Assembly (NCBI RefSeq): GCF_001046895.1
Contig: NZ_CAQI01000044.1
Span: 248,001 to 312,000, forward strand
Source of the DNA: Pseudarthrobacter siccitolerans
GTDB lineage: Bacteria > Actinomycetota > Actinomycetes > Actinomycetales > Micrococcaceae
Length of the DNA: 64,000 bases
Direction of reading: 5' to 3'
Every line of letters begins with the position of its first letter. Position 1 is the first letter of the stretch. Positions 1 through 7,772 of this stretch are shown one piece after another. Position numbers and translations under genes: made by a program. The notes under the pieces are model-generated. The model was not told the origin of the DNA. It did not search any database and saw nothing but the letters and a program-made list of their open reading frames with translations.

Positions 1-62
1 ATGCCGGCTTCGGGAACGACGAGAGCCCGAGCGGGCACATCCCTGGGTTCTCAACCCTGCCC

Positions 63-96
63 TTGACAGACATTTCTGAGTGTACTCATAATTGAG
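63..96 (+). promoter_or_regulatory. Promoter with overlapping candidate TetR operator
   Basis: TTGACA (63-68) and CATAAT (87-92) are spaced 18 bases apart, a good sigma-70-type promoter. The -10 region is embedded in ACTCATAATTGAG (84-96), and TGAGTGTACTCA just upstream forms an imperfect inverted repeat. The same 13-base ACTCATAATTGAG occurs at 2062-2074, in front of the TetR gene at 2104. Repressor binding here is inference. Confidence 0.55.
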
Positions 97-122
97 AAGG
101 ATCATATATTGAAAGGGTATTC

Positions 123-1121
123 ATGAAAGCTTTTGTCATTACCAAGTACGGCGAGCCGCTGCGCGAAGCGGACGTCGCCGAGCCAGCCATGGGGGAAGGG
201 GATGTGCTGGTCCAGGTGCAGGCAGCAGGCCTGAACCAGCTGGACGAAAAGATCCGGCGGGGCGAGTTCAAGCAGATCCTCCCCTACAAGCTCCAGTTGA
301 TCCTCGGCAACGACGCAGCCGGCACGGTCCTCCGCGTCGGGGACAAGGTGCGCCGGTTCAAGCCCGGCGACGAGGTCTACGGCCGCCCCGCCAAGGACCG
401 CATCGGCACGTTCGCAGAGCGCATCGCCGTCGCCGAGGAGGACCTTGCGCTCAAGCCCGCGTCGGCAAGCATGGCGGAGGCCGGCTCGCTGCCGCTCGTG
501 GCACTCACGGCATGGCAGGCCCTTGTCGAACAGGGCAACGTGCGTCCGGGCCAGAAGGTCCTCATTCACGCCGGTGCAGGCGGGGTTGGTTCCATCGCCA
601 TCCAGCTCGCCAAGCACCTCGGCGCGACCGTTGCCACCACGGCGAGCGGCTCGAATGCAGCCTTCGTCCGTGAGCTCGGGGCAGATGTGGTGATCGACTA
701 CCGGAACGAGGACTTTGAGCAGCACCTCAGCGGGTATGACCTGGTACTGGACAGCCTCGGCGGGGCGAATCTCGAGAAGTCGCTGCGCGTCCTCAAACCA
801 GGCGGGAAGGCGATCGGGATTTCCGGTCCGCCGGATCCGGAATTCGCCCGCAAGGAAGGCTTGAATCCTGTCCTGCGGCTGGCGGTCACCCTGCTCAGCA
901 GCAGGATCCGACGGCAGGCCAGGAAGCTCCGGGTCAGCTATGAGTTCCTCTTTATGCGCGCCAGCGGCGACCAGCTGCGCCGGATCGGCGCACTGGTGGA
1001 CGACGGCGTGCTGCGCCCGGTGGTAGGAAGGGTTTTCGATTTCGCCCAGACTCCACAGGCGCTGCAGTCCCTGGCCGGCGGCGGCATCCGCGGCAAGGCC
1101 GTGCTCACCCTCACGCACTGA
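123..1121 (+). CDS. NADP-dependent quinone oxidoreductase-like MDR protein
   Basis: 332-residue medium-chain dehydrogenase/reductase. A GroES-like N-terminal half is followed by a Rossmann domain with the nucleotide-binding motif AGAGGVGS at about residues 150-157. I see no cysteines, so the structural and catalytic zinc sites of alcohol dehydrogenases are absent; this points to the zinc-independent quinone oxidoreductase/enoyl reductase subgroup, which reduces quinones or enones with NADPH. The ATG follows a promoter whose -10 overlaps a motif repeated upstream of the TetR gene at 2104. The gene lies 49 bases ahead of an alpha/beta hydrolase in the same direction. Substrate unknown; induction by an electrophile or quinone through the TetR protein is inference. 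Confidence 0.85.
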   Translation: MKAFVITKYGEPLREADVAEPAMGEGDVLVQVQAAGLNQLDEKIRRGEFKQILPYKLQLILGNDAAGTVLRVGDKVRRFKPGDEVYGRPAKDRIGTFAERIAVAEEDLALKPASASMAEAGSLPLVALTAWQALVEQGNVRPGQKVLIHAGAGGVGSIAIQLAKHLGATVATTASGSNAAFVRELGADVVIDYRNEDFEQHLSGYDLVLDSLGGANLEKSLRVLKPGGKAIGISGPPDPEFARKEGLNPVLRLAVTLLSSRIRRQARKLRVSYEFLFMRASGDQLRRIGALVDDGVLRPVVGRVFDFAQTPQALQSLAGGGIRGKAVLTLTH

Positions 1122-1170
1122 CCCCACACTCAGCCAGCAGCCCCCACAGCCCAATCAGGAGAAGACCATC

Positions 1171-2037
1171 ATGAACACCACCGATCCCGCCTCGTACGCC
1201 GAAGCAGCTACCCGCACCATCAATGCCGGGGACGTCACCTACGCGTACCGCGAGCTGGGGCCCAAAAGCGGCATCCCCGTCGTCTTCTTCGTGCACCTCG
1301 CCGCAACACTGGATAACTGGGACCCCCGCATCATCGAACCCATTGCGAAGGACCGGCACGTCATTACTTTCAACCAGCGGGGCGTGGGGGCCTCCACCGG
1401 AGAGGTTCCTGGCACCATCGAGGAGATGGCCGATGACGCTTACGCCTTCATCACGGCCCTCGGATTCGACAGGATTGACGTTTTCTCCTTCTCCATGGGC
1501 GGCATGATCGCCCAGGACCTCGCCCTCAAGCACCCCGGCCTGGTCCGCAAGCTCGTGCTGACCGGAACCGGACCGCGGGGCGGCAAGGACATGGACAAGG
1601 TGGTGGCCATTGCCTACTGGGACATTCTCCGCGCCGCCGTGACGCGGTCCGACCCCAAGGAGTTCCTGTTCTTTAACCGAAACCCCACGGGCAAGCCGGC
1701 AGCAAAAGCATTCATCAGGCGCCTCCAGGAGCGCACCAAAGAGCGCGATCAGGCCATCAGCACCAAAGCCTTCCAGACGCAGCTGAAGGCGATCCAGCGG
1801 TTCGGCCGGGCTGTTCCCTCGGACCTGTCGAAGCTCACCGTCCCCACCCTCATCGCCAATGGCGACCATGATCGCATGGTGCCGTCGGTCCTCTCGGAGG
1901 ATCTGCACCGGCGGATCAAAGGATCCGAACTGGTGATTTACCCCGACTCCGGCCATGGCGGCATCTTTCAGTACCATGCCCAGTTCGGACCCGTGGCAGC
2001 TGCCTTTCTTGGGACAGCAGATACGCCGCTCGACTGA
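1171..2037 (+). CDS. Alpha/beta hydrolase
   Basis: 288-residue alpha/beta-hydrolase fold protein. The nucleophile elbow F-S-M-G-G (Ser about 108) is clear. The acid probably lies in the segment NGDHDRMVP, and the histidine in DSGHGG near residue 262. The FVHL segment near residue 40 sits where the oxyanion-hole HG loop is expected. An AGGAG-like ribosome site precedes the ATG. The gene is probably cotranscribed with the upstream oxidoreductase and lies just before the TetR gene. An esterase, lactonase or epoxide hydrolase-type role is possible; the substrate cannot be named from sequence. Confidence 0.85.
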   Translation: MNTTDPASYAEAATRTINAGDVTYAYRELGPKSGIPVVFFVHLAATLDNWDPRIIEPIAKDRHVITFNQRGVGASTGEVPGTIEEMADDAYAFITALGFDRIDVFSFSMGGMIAQDLALKHPGLVRKLVLTGTGPRGGKDMDKVVAIAYWDILRAAVTRSDPKEFLFFNRNPTGKPAAKAFIRRLQERTKERDQAISTKAFQTQLKAIQRFGRAVPSDLSKLTVPTLIANGDHDRMVPSVLSEDLHRRIKGSELVIYPDSGHGGIFQYHAQFGPVAAAFLGTADTPLD

Positions 2038-2061
2038 GTCCGGAGCAGTAGGGAACGTTAT

Positions 2062-2075
2062 ACTCATAATTGAGT
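2062..2075. promoter_or_regulatory. Candidate TetR operator, second copy
   Basis: ACTCATAATTGAGT has 5-base inverted arms (ACTCA / TGAGT) around four central bases. Its first 13 bases are identical to 84-96 in front of the oxidoreductase. It lies 29 bases before the TetR start, as expected for autoregulation. No clear -35 partner was found here. Confidence 0.5.
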
Positions 2076-2103
2076 GCGGTCAGTTAATCCCGGAGGAACC
2101 ACT

Positions 2104-2706
2104 ATGTCTGTTGCGTCCCAGCCGATCGGACGGCGCGAGCGGAACAAGCAGCAAAAACTTGACCGCATCACGGCCGCCGCCAGCGAGTTGTTCGCCGAAC
2201 ATGGGGTCGAGGACGTCACAACCCAGCAGATCGCCGACAAGGCGGACATTGGCACCGGGACGTTGTTCCTCTACGCCAAAACCAAGGGCGAACTTCTCCT
2301 GCTCGTGCAGAACGCCCATTACGCCGAGGCCCTTGAGCGCGGCAGGGCCGATGCTGAATCCACCCCGGAGGCACTGGACGCAGTAATGGCCATCGTGCGG
2401 CCGATCGTGGAATGCAACCGCGTCCAGGTGGGCAACGGGCGGATCTACCTCCGCGAGATGGTGTTCGGCGACCCCTCCGAGCCGCACCATGGCCAGGCTC
2501 TGTCTATCGTGGCCCACACTGAGGAAGCCATCGCCGCCGTCCTGACCAAGCACCATGTGGTCAGTGACGGCGACGCCGCAAAGCTGGCGCACATCGTCAG
2601 CGCGGTCATGTTCCTGGGCATGGCGGCGACTGTGAACGCCGGTTTGAGCGTGGACGAGATTGTCCAGGACATCCGCGCCCAGGCCAGCCTGCTGATTCGG
2701 CGCTAA
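2104..2706 (+). CDS. TetR/AcrR-family transcriptional regulator
   Basis: 200-residue regulator. The N-terminal helix-turn-helix spans about residues 39-58 (ending G-T-L-F-L-Y-A-K-T-K-G-E), the standard TetR DNA-binding signature. The C-terminal ligand-binding part is poorly conserved. I start it at the ATG at 2104, because GGAGGAACC sits immediately upstream; a longer reading from 2074 would run through the operator-like motif. It lies downstream of the oxidoreductase and hydrolase, and the same motif occurs before both transcription units, so it probably represses both. The ligand is unknown. Confidence 0.85.
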   Translation: MSVASQPIGRRERNKQQKLDRITAAASELFAEHGVEDVTTQQIADKADIGTGTLFLYAKTKGELLLLVQNAHYAEALERGRADAESTPEALDAVMAIVRPIVECNRVQVGNGRIYLREMVFGDPSEPHHGQALSIVAHTEEAIAAVLTKHHVVSDGDAAKLAHIVSAVMFLGMAATVNAGLSVDEIVQDIRAQASLLIRR

Positions 2707-2758
2707 GTGCGGGCCGCTGCCTGTTGTCTTGCACGGCCGTCTTGCCCACCATTGAGGG

Positions 2759-3340
2759 GTGGGAAGGAAGTGTGAGCGGCACCTGCTCTCGTTCGCTTTG
2801 TGCCTGCTGGTCCCCCTCGGCGGAACGGCCGGGTGCGTCTATGAATACCCCGAGCCCTCGCATACACCGGAATCCGCCCCGGAGCGGGCGCGTGAACCAA
2901 CAGTTGAGCCTGCACTCGGCACAGCGGCCCCGAAACCGTACAGCGATTCCCAGGTTCTGGAACAGGAGGCCGTGAACTACGCCCGGCTGGACCGGATTCT
3001 CGGAGCAATGCCGGAGCCAGTCCTTCTTTCCGAGGTGGGCCCATTGGACGGCCCGCTCAGGGGATTTGGCAATACCGGGAAGGTGCCGGCGGCCGGGCGG
3101 TACACCGTCACCGCGGCCTGTGTTGGTGCTACCGGAGCGAAAGTTTCCGTGAGGCAGGAGCACCCCGGCGCCCCCTTCCGGCCGGTGGAGCTCGACCTGG
3201 ATTGCGCCGGCGCCACGTCGCAGGTCATTGCACTTGAGCAGGGGCACGTATTCGCCCACCTGTCCCTGCCCGGCCCGGGCGATACACCGTGGACCGGCGC
3301 GGTTGGCGGTGTCCGCGTGGGGGCTGCCCCTATCGAGTGA
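2759..3340 (+). CDS. Putative secreted lipoprotein
   Basis: About 193 residues. The N-terminus has basic residues, a short hydrophobic stretch and a lipobox-like T-A-G-C, so it should be exported and lipid-anchored. A Pro/Glu-rich linker follows (about residues 27-60), then a region I do not recognise containing two Cys residues. The GTG start at 2759 is uncertain, since the ribosome site is poor. The 3' end overlaps the convergent lipoprotein gene by 11 bases. Function unknown. Confidence 0.55.
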   Translation: MGRKCERHLLSFALCLLVPLGGTAGCVYEYPEPSHTPESAPERAREPTVEPALGTAAPKPYSDSQVLEQEAVNYARLDRILGAMPEPVLLSEVGPLDGPLRGFGNTGKVPAAGRYTVTAACVGATGAKVSVRQEHPGAPFRPVELDLDCAGATSQVIALEQGHVFAHLSLPGPGDTPWTGAVGGVRVGAAPIE

Positions 3341-3818
3341 CAGTCAGGGGTTCGGTCCTGGCAGCGCAGGAGGCCCGCTTCATGCCTGACGGGTGCGCCA
3401 CCCGGTTGTTCCTGCCCGTATCGTCGCACCAGTCCAGGTCGTAGGGAACAGCTTCAACCGAAGCCTCCCCTGGAGATGCCTGTTGCGGGAGGACGAACCG
3501 GAAAGTGAACCCGCCGCCGTCGTTCATGGGCGACGTTTCCTTGATGAGATCAAGGCCTGCTGCATCGGTGACCGTGACCTGAATGAGGGCGTCCTGGCCG
3601 TAGCGGGGATTACAGCGCGCGTCGTCGGCGTGAACTGTGACTATGTCGCCAGGTTTGACGGATGAAGGGCTCACGGCGTAGTCGGGCGGGAAGCATGGCG
3701 GTGCGTCCTGCCAGGAGGGTCGACAAGCCGAGGAACCCACAACGAGAAGAACGCCAATCCCCGCGACCAGGAACGCCCTTTGGCAAACCTGGGCAATCCC
3801 CTCGGCACGAAGTCCCAT
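3330..3818 (-). CDS. Putative lipoprotein, Ig-like/hypothetical
   Basis: 162 residues when started at the ATG at 3818. That start places a signal sequence correctly: positive N-terminus, a V-A-G-I-G-V-L-L-V-V-G core and a lipobox S-S-A-C. A longer open frame reaches 4049, but nothing in it resembles a signal. The mature part contains four or more cysteines and a segment (SVKPGDIVTVHADDARCNP) typical of small extracellular beta-sandwich domains. It is convergent with, and overlaps by 11 bases, another lipoprotein gene. Function unknown. Confidence 0.6.
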   Translation of the reverse strand: MGLRAEGIAQVCQRAFLVAGIGVLLVVGSSACRPSWQDAPPCFPPDYAVSPSSVKPGDIVTVHADDARCNPRYGQDALIQVTVTDAAGLDLIKETSPMNDGGGFTFRFVLPQQASPGEASVEAVPYDLDWCDDTGRNNRVAHPSGMKRASCAARTEPLTVTR

Positions 3819-3987
3819 GGGCCAATTATGGCCAGCTTTGGTGGCAAATAGTCCTGTCGCCCGGCAGTACTTCTTCGTCAGGCTTTTTTGCTGGAATATA
3901 TTCTGAGCGGGATCAGTTATGAGTAGCATCAGCAACAATCCTCCGCACCGATCAGGGGCGCACCGTCCAACAAGAAAGAACTGTGAA

Positions 3988-4701
3988 ATGCCTTCACTCA
4001 CTGGAGCAGTCGTCCTCGTCACCGGAGCAAACGGCGGCATCGGAACCAATTTCGTTCACCACGCGCTCGCCCGCGGCGCCAGCAAGGTCTACGCCACCGC
4101 CCGCAACCCACGGACTTGGGATGACGAGCGCGTTGTGCCCCTCACCCTGGATGTCACAGATCCCGCCTCCATCCAGGCAGCAACCGAGGCCGCTCAGGAC
4201 GTCACTGTGTTGATCAACAACGCTGGGGCCTCTGTTGCCAGCGCGGGTATTCTCACCCACACCGCCGAGGAAATCCGGACCAACGTGGAGACAAACTTCC
4301 TCGGCCCGCTGTTCCTCGCCCGCGCATTCGCACCGGTCTTGTCAGCGAAGGACGAGTCGGTCATTATCGACATCCACTCTGCCATGAGCTGGTACGCCGT
4401 AGGTGGCATCTACAGTGCCACCAAAGCCGCCCTCTGGTCGGCCACCAACTCCCTGCGCCTGGAACTCGGCCCCGCGGGGGTCCACGTGGTGGGTGTCCAC
4501 GTCGGTTATGTAGACACTGCCATGGCTGCTAATGCCACCGGCCCCAAGATGGAACCGTCCGACCTCGTCCGCATGGTTCTGGATGCGGTCGAAGCGGGTG
4601 AGTACGAGGTACTCGCCGACGAGACATCCGTCCAGCTCAAGGCCGGGCTCAGCGCCCCGATTGAGGCCATGTACCCACAGCTGGCTGCCAAGAACGTGTA
4701 G
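3988..4701 (+). CDS. Short-chain dehydrogenase/reductase
   Basis: 237-residue classical SDR. The cofactor motif T-G-A-N-G-G-I-G is at residues 12-19, NNAG follows, and the catalytic YSATK tetrad segment is present. I start at the ATG at 3988 (MPSLTGAVVLVTG), preceded by AAGAAAGAA; the open frame extends to 3919, but the extra residues are not SDR-like. It probably oxidises or reduces a small alcohol/ketone with NAD(P)H. It stands alone between a lipoprotein and a RibD-C-type reductase. Substrate unknown. Confidence 0.85.
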   Translation: MPSLTGAVVLVTGANGGIGTNFVHHALARGASKVYATARNPRTWDDERVVPLTLDVTDPASIQAATEAAQDVTVLINNAGASVASAGILTHTAEEIRTNVETNFLGPLFLARAFAPVLSAKDESVIIDIHSAMSWYAVGGIYSATKAALWSATNSLRLELGPAGVHVVGVHVGYVDTAMAANATGPKMEPSDLVRMVLDAVEAGEYEVLADETSVQLKAGLSAPIEAMYPQLAAKNV

Positions 4702-4818
4702 GGATGACTGGTCGCCGTACCGGCGTCTCTTCCTGGCCGGCGGGCGCGCCGTCACATGCTAGGCTGCCCGGAACCCCACGCGGCTGCATGAAGGCCGCAA
4801 TCAACCAGGAGGTTCGCC

Positions 4819-5424
4819 GTGCCGGATACTACCTGCCACATGTCAATCTCACTGGACGGCTTTGTTGCCGGGCCGGACCAGAGCCGGGAAAACCCACTGG
4901 GCAGGCGCGGGCTGGAGCTGCACGGCTGGCACATCGGGGACCCGCGGGCCAACGATGCCGACAAGGTCGCGAACGGGTGGCTGATGCGTCCGCGGGGAGC
5001 GTATGTGATGGGCCGGAATATGTTCGGCCCGATCCGCGGGGACTGGGACGAGGAATGGAGCGGCTGGTGGGGAGCCGAACCGCCGTATCATGCACCGGTG
5101 TTCGTGCTGACCCATCACGCGCATGATCCCATCCAGATGAACGGCGGGACGACCTTCCACTTCGTGACCGAGGGGTTCGATGCCGCCTATGCAGCAGCGT
5201 GCGAGGCTGCCGGGGACAACGGCGTAGATATCGCGGGTGGAGCCTCGACCGTCCGGCAGGCACTCAATGCCGGTGTCGTGGACGAGCTCATCCTCGACAT
5301 TGCCCCGGTCCTGCTCGGTTCGGGTGAGCGGATCTTCGACGGCGTGGAATCCTTCGACTTCGCACCCACCGAGGTGCTTCACTCACCCCTGGCCACCCAC
5401 ATCCGCTATCGGCGTGTGAGCTAA
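4819..5424 (+). CDS. Dihydrofolate reductase-family (RibD C-terminal domain) protein
   Basis: 201 residues. MSISLDGFVAG near the N-terminus, YVMGRNMFG in the middle and GGAS...QALNAGVVDEL...LLGSGERIFDG towards the C-terminus are the hallmarks of stand-alone RibD-C/YwjB-type reductases that bind NADPH. The GTG start at 4819 follows a strong CAGGAGG. It is distinct from the riboflavin RibD at 60.2 kb, and no riboflavin context exists here. Substrate unknown. Confidence 0.8.
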   Translation: MPDTTCHMSISLDGFVAGPDQSRENPLGRRGLELHGWHIGDPRANDADKVANGWLMRPRGAYVMGRNMFGPIRGDWDEEWSGWWGAEPPYHAPVFVLTHHAHDPIQMNGGTTFHFVTEGFDAAYAAACEAAGDNGVDIAGGASTVRQALNAGVVDELILDIAPVLLGSGERIFDGVESFDFAPTEVLHSPLATHIRYRRVS

Positions 5425-5582
5425 CCACGACATTGCCAGCTTCTGGATCGGCACCCACCCCGGGTGCCGACGTCGGAATTTCCGTGCCGGAAGTGGCACT
5501 CGGACTCCGTGCGCCTCGAAACACCAGGGTGCAGGACCAGGCAGCAGCAGCGGCTTCTGCGAGCGGAAAAATAGGCGTGATA

Positions 5583-6284
5583 CTAGGCGGTCCTGTTCAG
5601 GGTCGGCGCCTGATCGTTCTCGCGGTCTTCCAAGGCTCCCGTCGCTGCAGCTGTGAGGCTGTTGGCAATGTGAACCCTGGCAAGTTCAGCTGCACCCGCC
5701 CCGTCCTGGGCAACGATGAGGTCAAGGATCTGGTGGTGCTGGTTCAGGTCAATTGTTCGGGGCTCATCGCCGGACGGCAGTTCGAGTCCGATACGCCGGT
5801 AGCGGTCCGATTTGTCCCACAGGTCATCAAGAAGCTTGATCATCGTGGTGTTGTGGGACGCGCTGTAGACGGCGCGGTGGAAGTCGCGGTGGGCCGTGAT
5901 GGCGTCCTCGCCCCAGATCCGAGTGACCGGCAGCAGCTTTTCCGCCGCTATCCGAATGGCGTCAATATCAGCGTCGTTCCGGCGGTACGCGGCCAGTTCG
6001 GTCGCTGACGGTTCCAGCGATAGACGGACCTCCAGCAGTTCCCGGGCCTCGGCAGCGCTCATGTCAGCCACGCGGGAGTCGCGGTGGGTGTCCATGATGA
6101 TCAGGCCCTCACTGGAAAGCCGGCGGATCGCTTCACGCAGGGGGGTGATGCTCATCTGCATATTGTCGGCGAGTTCGTACTGGGAGATACGCGACCCCGG
6201 GGCCAGGCTCCCGGAGAGGATCAGTTGGCGAAGTTCGCTGTACGCCAGGCTGCCTTTACTCGAAAAGACGTTCGTGGCGTCCAT
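5583..6284 (-). CDS. GntR-family (FCD-type) transcriptional regulator
   Basis: 233 residues. A winged helix-turn-helix (about residues 14-78, with SLAYSELRQLILSGSLAPGSRIS and TPLREAIRRLSSEGL) is followed by an all-helical FCD effector domain (D-x3-R, H-x3-H-x-like metal ligands around DFHRAVY and HHQILD). This is the FadR/VanR branch, which commonly senses carboxylic acids. It is divergent from the tartrate cluster, and the shared 230-base intergenic region carries four CTTATAAG-type sites. Most likely a tartrate- or dicarboxylate-responsive repressor of that cluster. Confidence 0.85.
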   Translation of the reverse strand: MDATNVFSSKGSLAYSELRQLILSGSLAPGSRISQYELADNMQMSITPLREAIRRLSSEGLIIMDTHRDSRVADMSAAEARELLEVRLSLEPSATELAAYRRNDADIDAIRIAAEKLLPVTRIWGEDAITAHRDFHRAVYSASHNTTMIKLLDDLWDKSDRYRRIGLELPSGDEPRTIDLNQHHQILDLIVAQDGAGAAELARVHIANSLTAAATGALEDRENDQAPTLNRTA

Positions 6285-6339
6285 GACTGCTCCGCTTCTC
6301 TCTTGGGGAAGGGGCGTCCCACTTCCTCGTCTCGAAACA

Positions 6340-6481
6340 TCTTATAAGAATTTTCCCCCGCTAGCTTGTGCTGCCCATCACTGATCCCCTACGCTTGAAC
6401 CAAGGTCTTATAAGATATTCGCTCAAGCGCCCCGTTCCTCCCCTTTTATAAGGAGCAATGCTGCCGGCAAGTCTTATAAGA
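6340..6481. promoter_or_regulatory. Array of four CTTATAAG-type operators
   Basis: Perfect palindromes TCTTATAAGA lie at 6340-6349, 6406-6415 and 6472-6481. A fourth, partly matched copy with the TTATAA core is at 6444-6453 (CCTTTTATAAGG). The sites sit between the divergent GntR gene (start 6284) and the tartrate dehydratase gene (start 6512). Their placement and dyad symmetry make them the likely binding sites of that GntR protein. Confidence 0.65.
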
Positions 6482-6511
6482 AATAAGATCCGAGTGAAGA
6501 GAGATTCAAAG

Positions 6512-7678
6512 ATGAAAATCGTTTCCGCCCACGTAGGCACCATTCCCATCAGCTCGTCGATCCGCAACGCCTTCATCGACTTCACCAAGATGGACTGCAC
6601 GATCATCGCGCTGGTCAGCGATGTTTTTGTTGATGGAAAGCCCTTGGTGGGCTATGGATTCAACTCCAACGGCCGCTACAACGCGACGGCCATCCTTGAA
6701 GAGCGCATTCTCCCCCGCCTGCTCGACGCACCGTCGGAGGACCTTCTCGATGATGACGGCGGCCTCTCGCCGGAGAAGGCATGGGACCTGATGATGTCCA
6801 ACGAAAAGCCCGGCGGCCACGGTGAACGTTCCGTCGCCGTCGGCGTTGCCGACATGGCACTGCACGACCTCGCCGCCAAAATCGCCGGCGTACCGCTTTA
6901 CCGCTGGATTTCGGACCACTACGGCGACGGCAACCCGGACAAGGACGTCTTCGTCTACGCCGCCGGCGGCTACTACGCGCCGGGCAAGAGCCTCGAAGAC
7001 CTGCAGAACGAAATGAGGGGTTTCCTGGCCAAGGGCTACGACGTGGTCAAGATGAAGATCGGCGGCGCCGACCTCGCCGAAGACCTCCGCCGCATCGAGG
7101 CTGTCCTCGAGGTCCTCGACGGCGACGGCTCCCGCCTCATGGTCGACGTCAACGGCAAGTTCGACCTGGAAACAGCACTTGAATACGGCAAGGCCATCGA
7201 CCAGTACGGGCTGTTCTGGTACGAGGAAGTCGGCGACCCGCTGGACTACGCCCTGAACGCCACCCTCTCCGAGCACTACAGGAACCCGATCGCCACCGGA
7301 GAGAACCTGTTCTCCCTCCAGGACGCCCGGAACCTCATCCGCTATGGCGGTATGCGCCCGGACCGCGACTTCATCCAGGTGGACCCTGCCCTGAGCTACG
7401 GCCTGACCGAATACCGCCGGATCCAGGACATGCTCGCCCAGCACGGCTGGTCCTCCCGCCGGTGCATCCCTCACGGCGGACACCAGTTCTCCCTGCACAT
7501 CGCCGCCGCCCTCAAACTCGGCGGCAACGAGTCCTACCCTGGCGAGTTCCAGCCCACCGGCGGCTTCACCGACGACGCTGTCATCGTCAACAGCCGTGTA
7601 GCCCCCGGCGACCTTCCGGGCATCGGCCTGGAAGGCAAGGCCGAGTTCTACAAGGTCCTGCGCGGGCTGCACGAGTAG
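6512..7678 (+). CDS. Enolase-superfamily dehydratase, likely D-tartrate dehydratase
   Basis: 388 residues, mandelate racemase/muconate lactonizing enzyme fold. A capping domain (about 1-130) is followed by a barrel with K-M-K-I-G-G (the KxK acid/base motif), metal ligands in MVDVNGKFD, WYEEVGDP and TGENLFS, and the histidine region IPHGGHQFSLH. This pattern, with TGENL followed by HGGHQ, matches the D(-)-tartrate dehydratase group, which makes oxaloacetate. Start at the ATG at 6512 after GAAGAGAG; an upstream in-frame ATG at 6458 would translate through two operators. It is first in the cluster with the symporter, 2-hydroxyacid dehydrogenase and tartrate dehydrogenase. Related sugar-acid dehydratases are the alternative. 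Confidence 0.8.
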   Translation: MKIVSAHVGTIPISSSIRNAFIDFTKMDCTIIALVSDVFVDGKPLVGYGFNSNGRYNATAILEERILPRLLDAPSEDLLDDDGGLSPEKAWDLMMSNEKPGGHGERSVAVGVADMALHDLAAKIAGVPLYRWISDHYGDGNPDKDVFVYAAGGYYAPGKSLEDLQNEMRGFLAKGYDVVKMKIGGADLAEDLRRIEAVLEVLDGDGSRLMVDVNGKFDLETALEYGKAIDQYGLFWYEEVGDPLDYALNATLSEHYRNPIATGENLFSLQDARNLIRYGGMRPDRDFIQVDPALSYGLTEYRRIQDMLAQHGWSSRRCIPHGGHQFSLHIAAALKLGGNESYPGEFQPTGGFTDDAVIVNSRVAPGDLPGIGLEGKAEFYKVLRGLHE

Positions 7679-7695
7679 GACCAGCTGTTCGCGCC

Positions 7696-7726
7696 TGGTC
7701 CCGGGCAGCACCACTGCCCGGGACCA
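7696..7726 (+). terminator. Intercistronic 13-bp hairpin
   Basis: TGGTCCCGGGCAG (7696-7708) pairs perfectly with CTGCCCGGGACCA (7714-7726) around a five-base loop. No run of T follows, so it may be a partial terminator, an mRNA stabiliser or a processing site between the dehydratase and transporter genes. Confidence 0.5.
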
Positions 7727-7772
7727 AACCCTTATTCCCACCCCAAGTCTGATGTGCAAAGGAGCACCCTGG

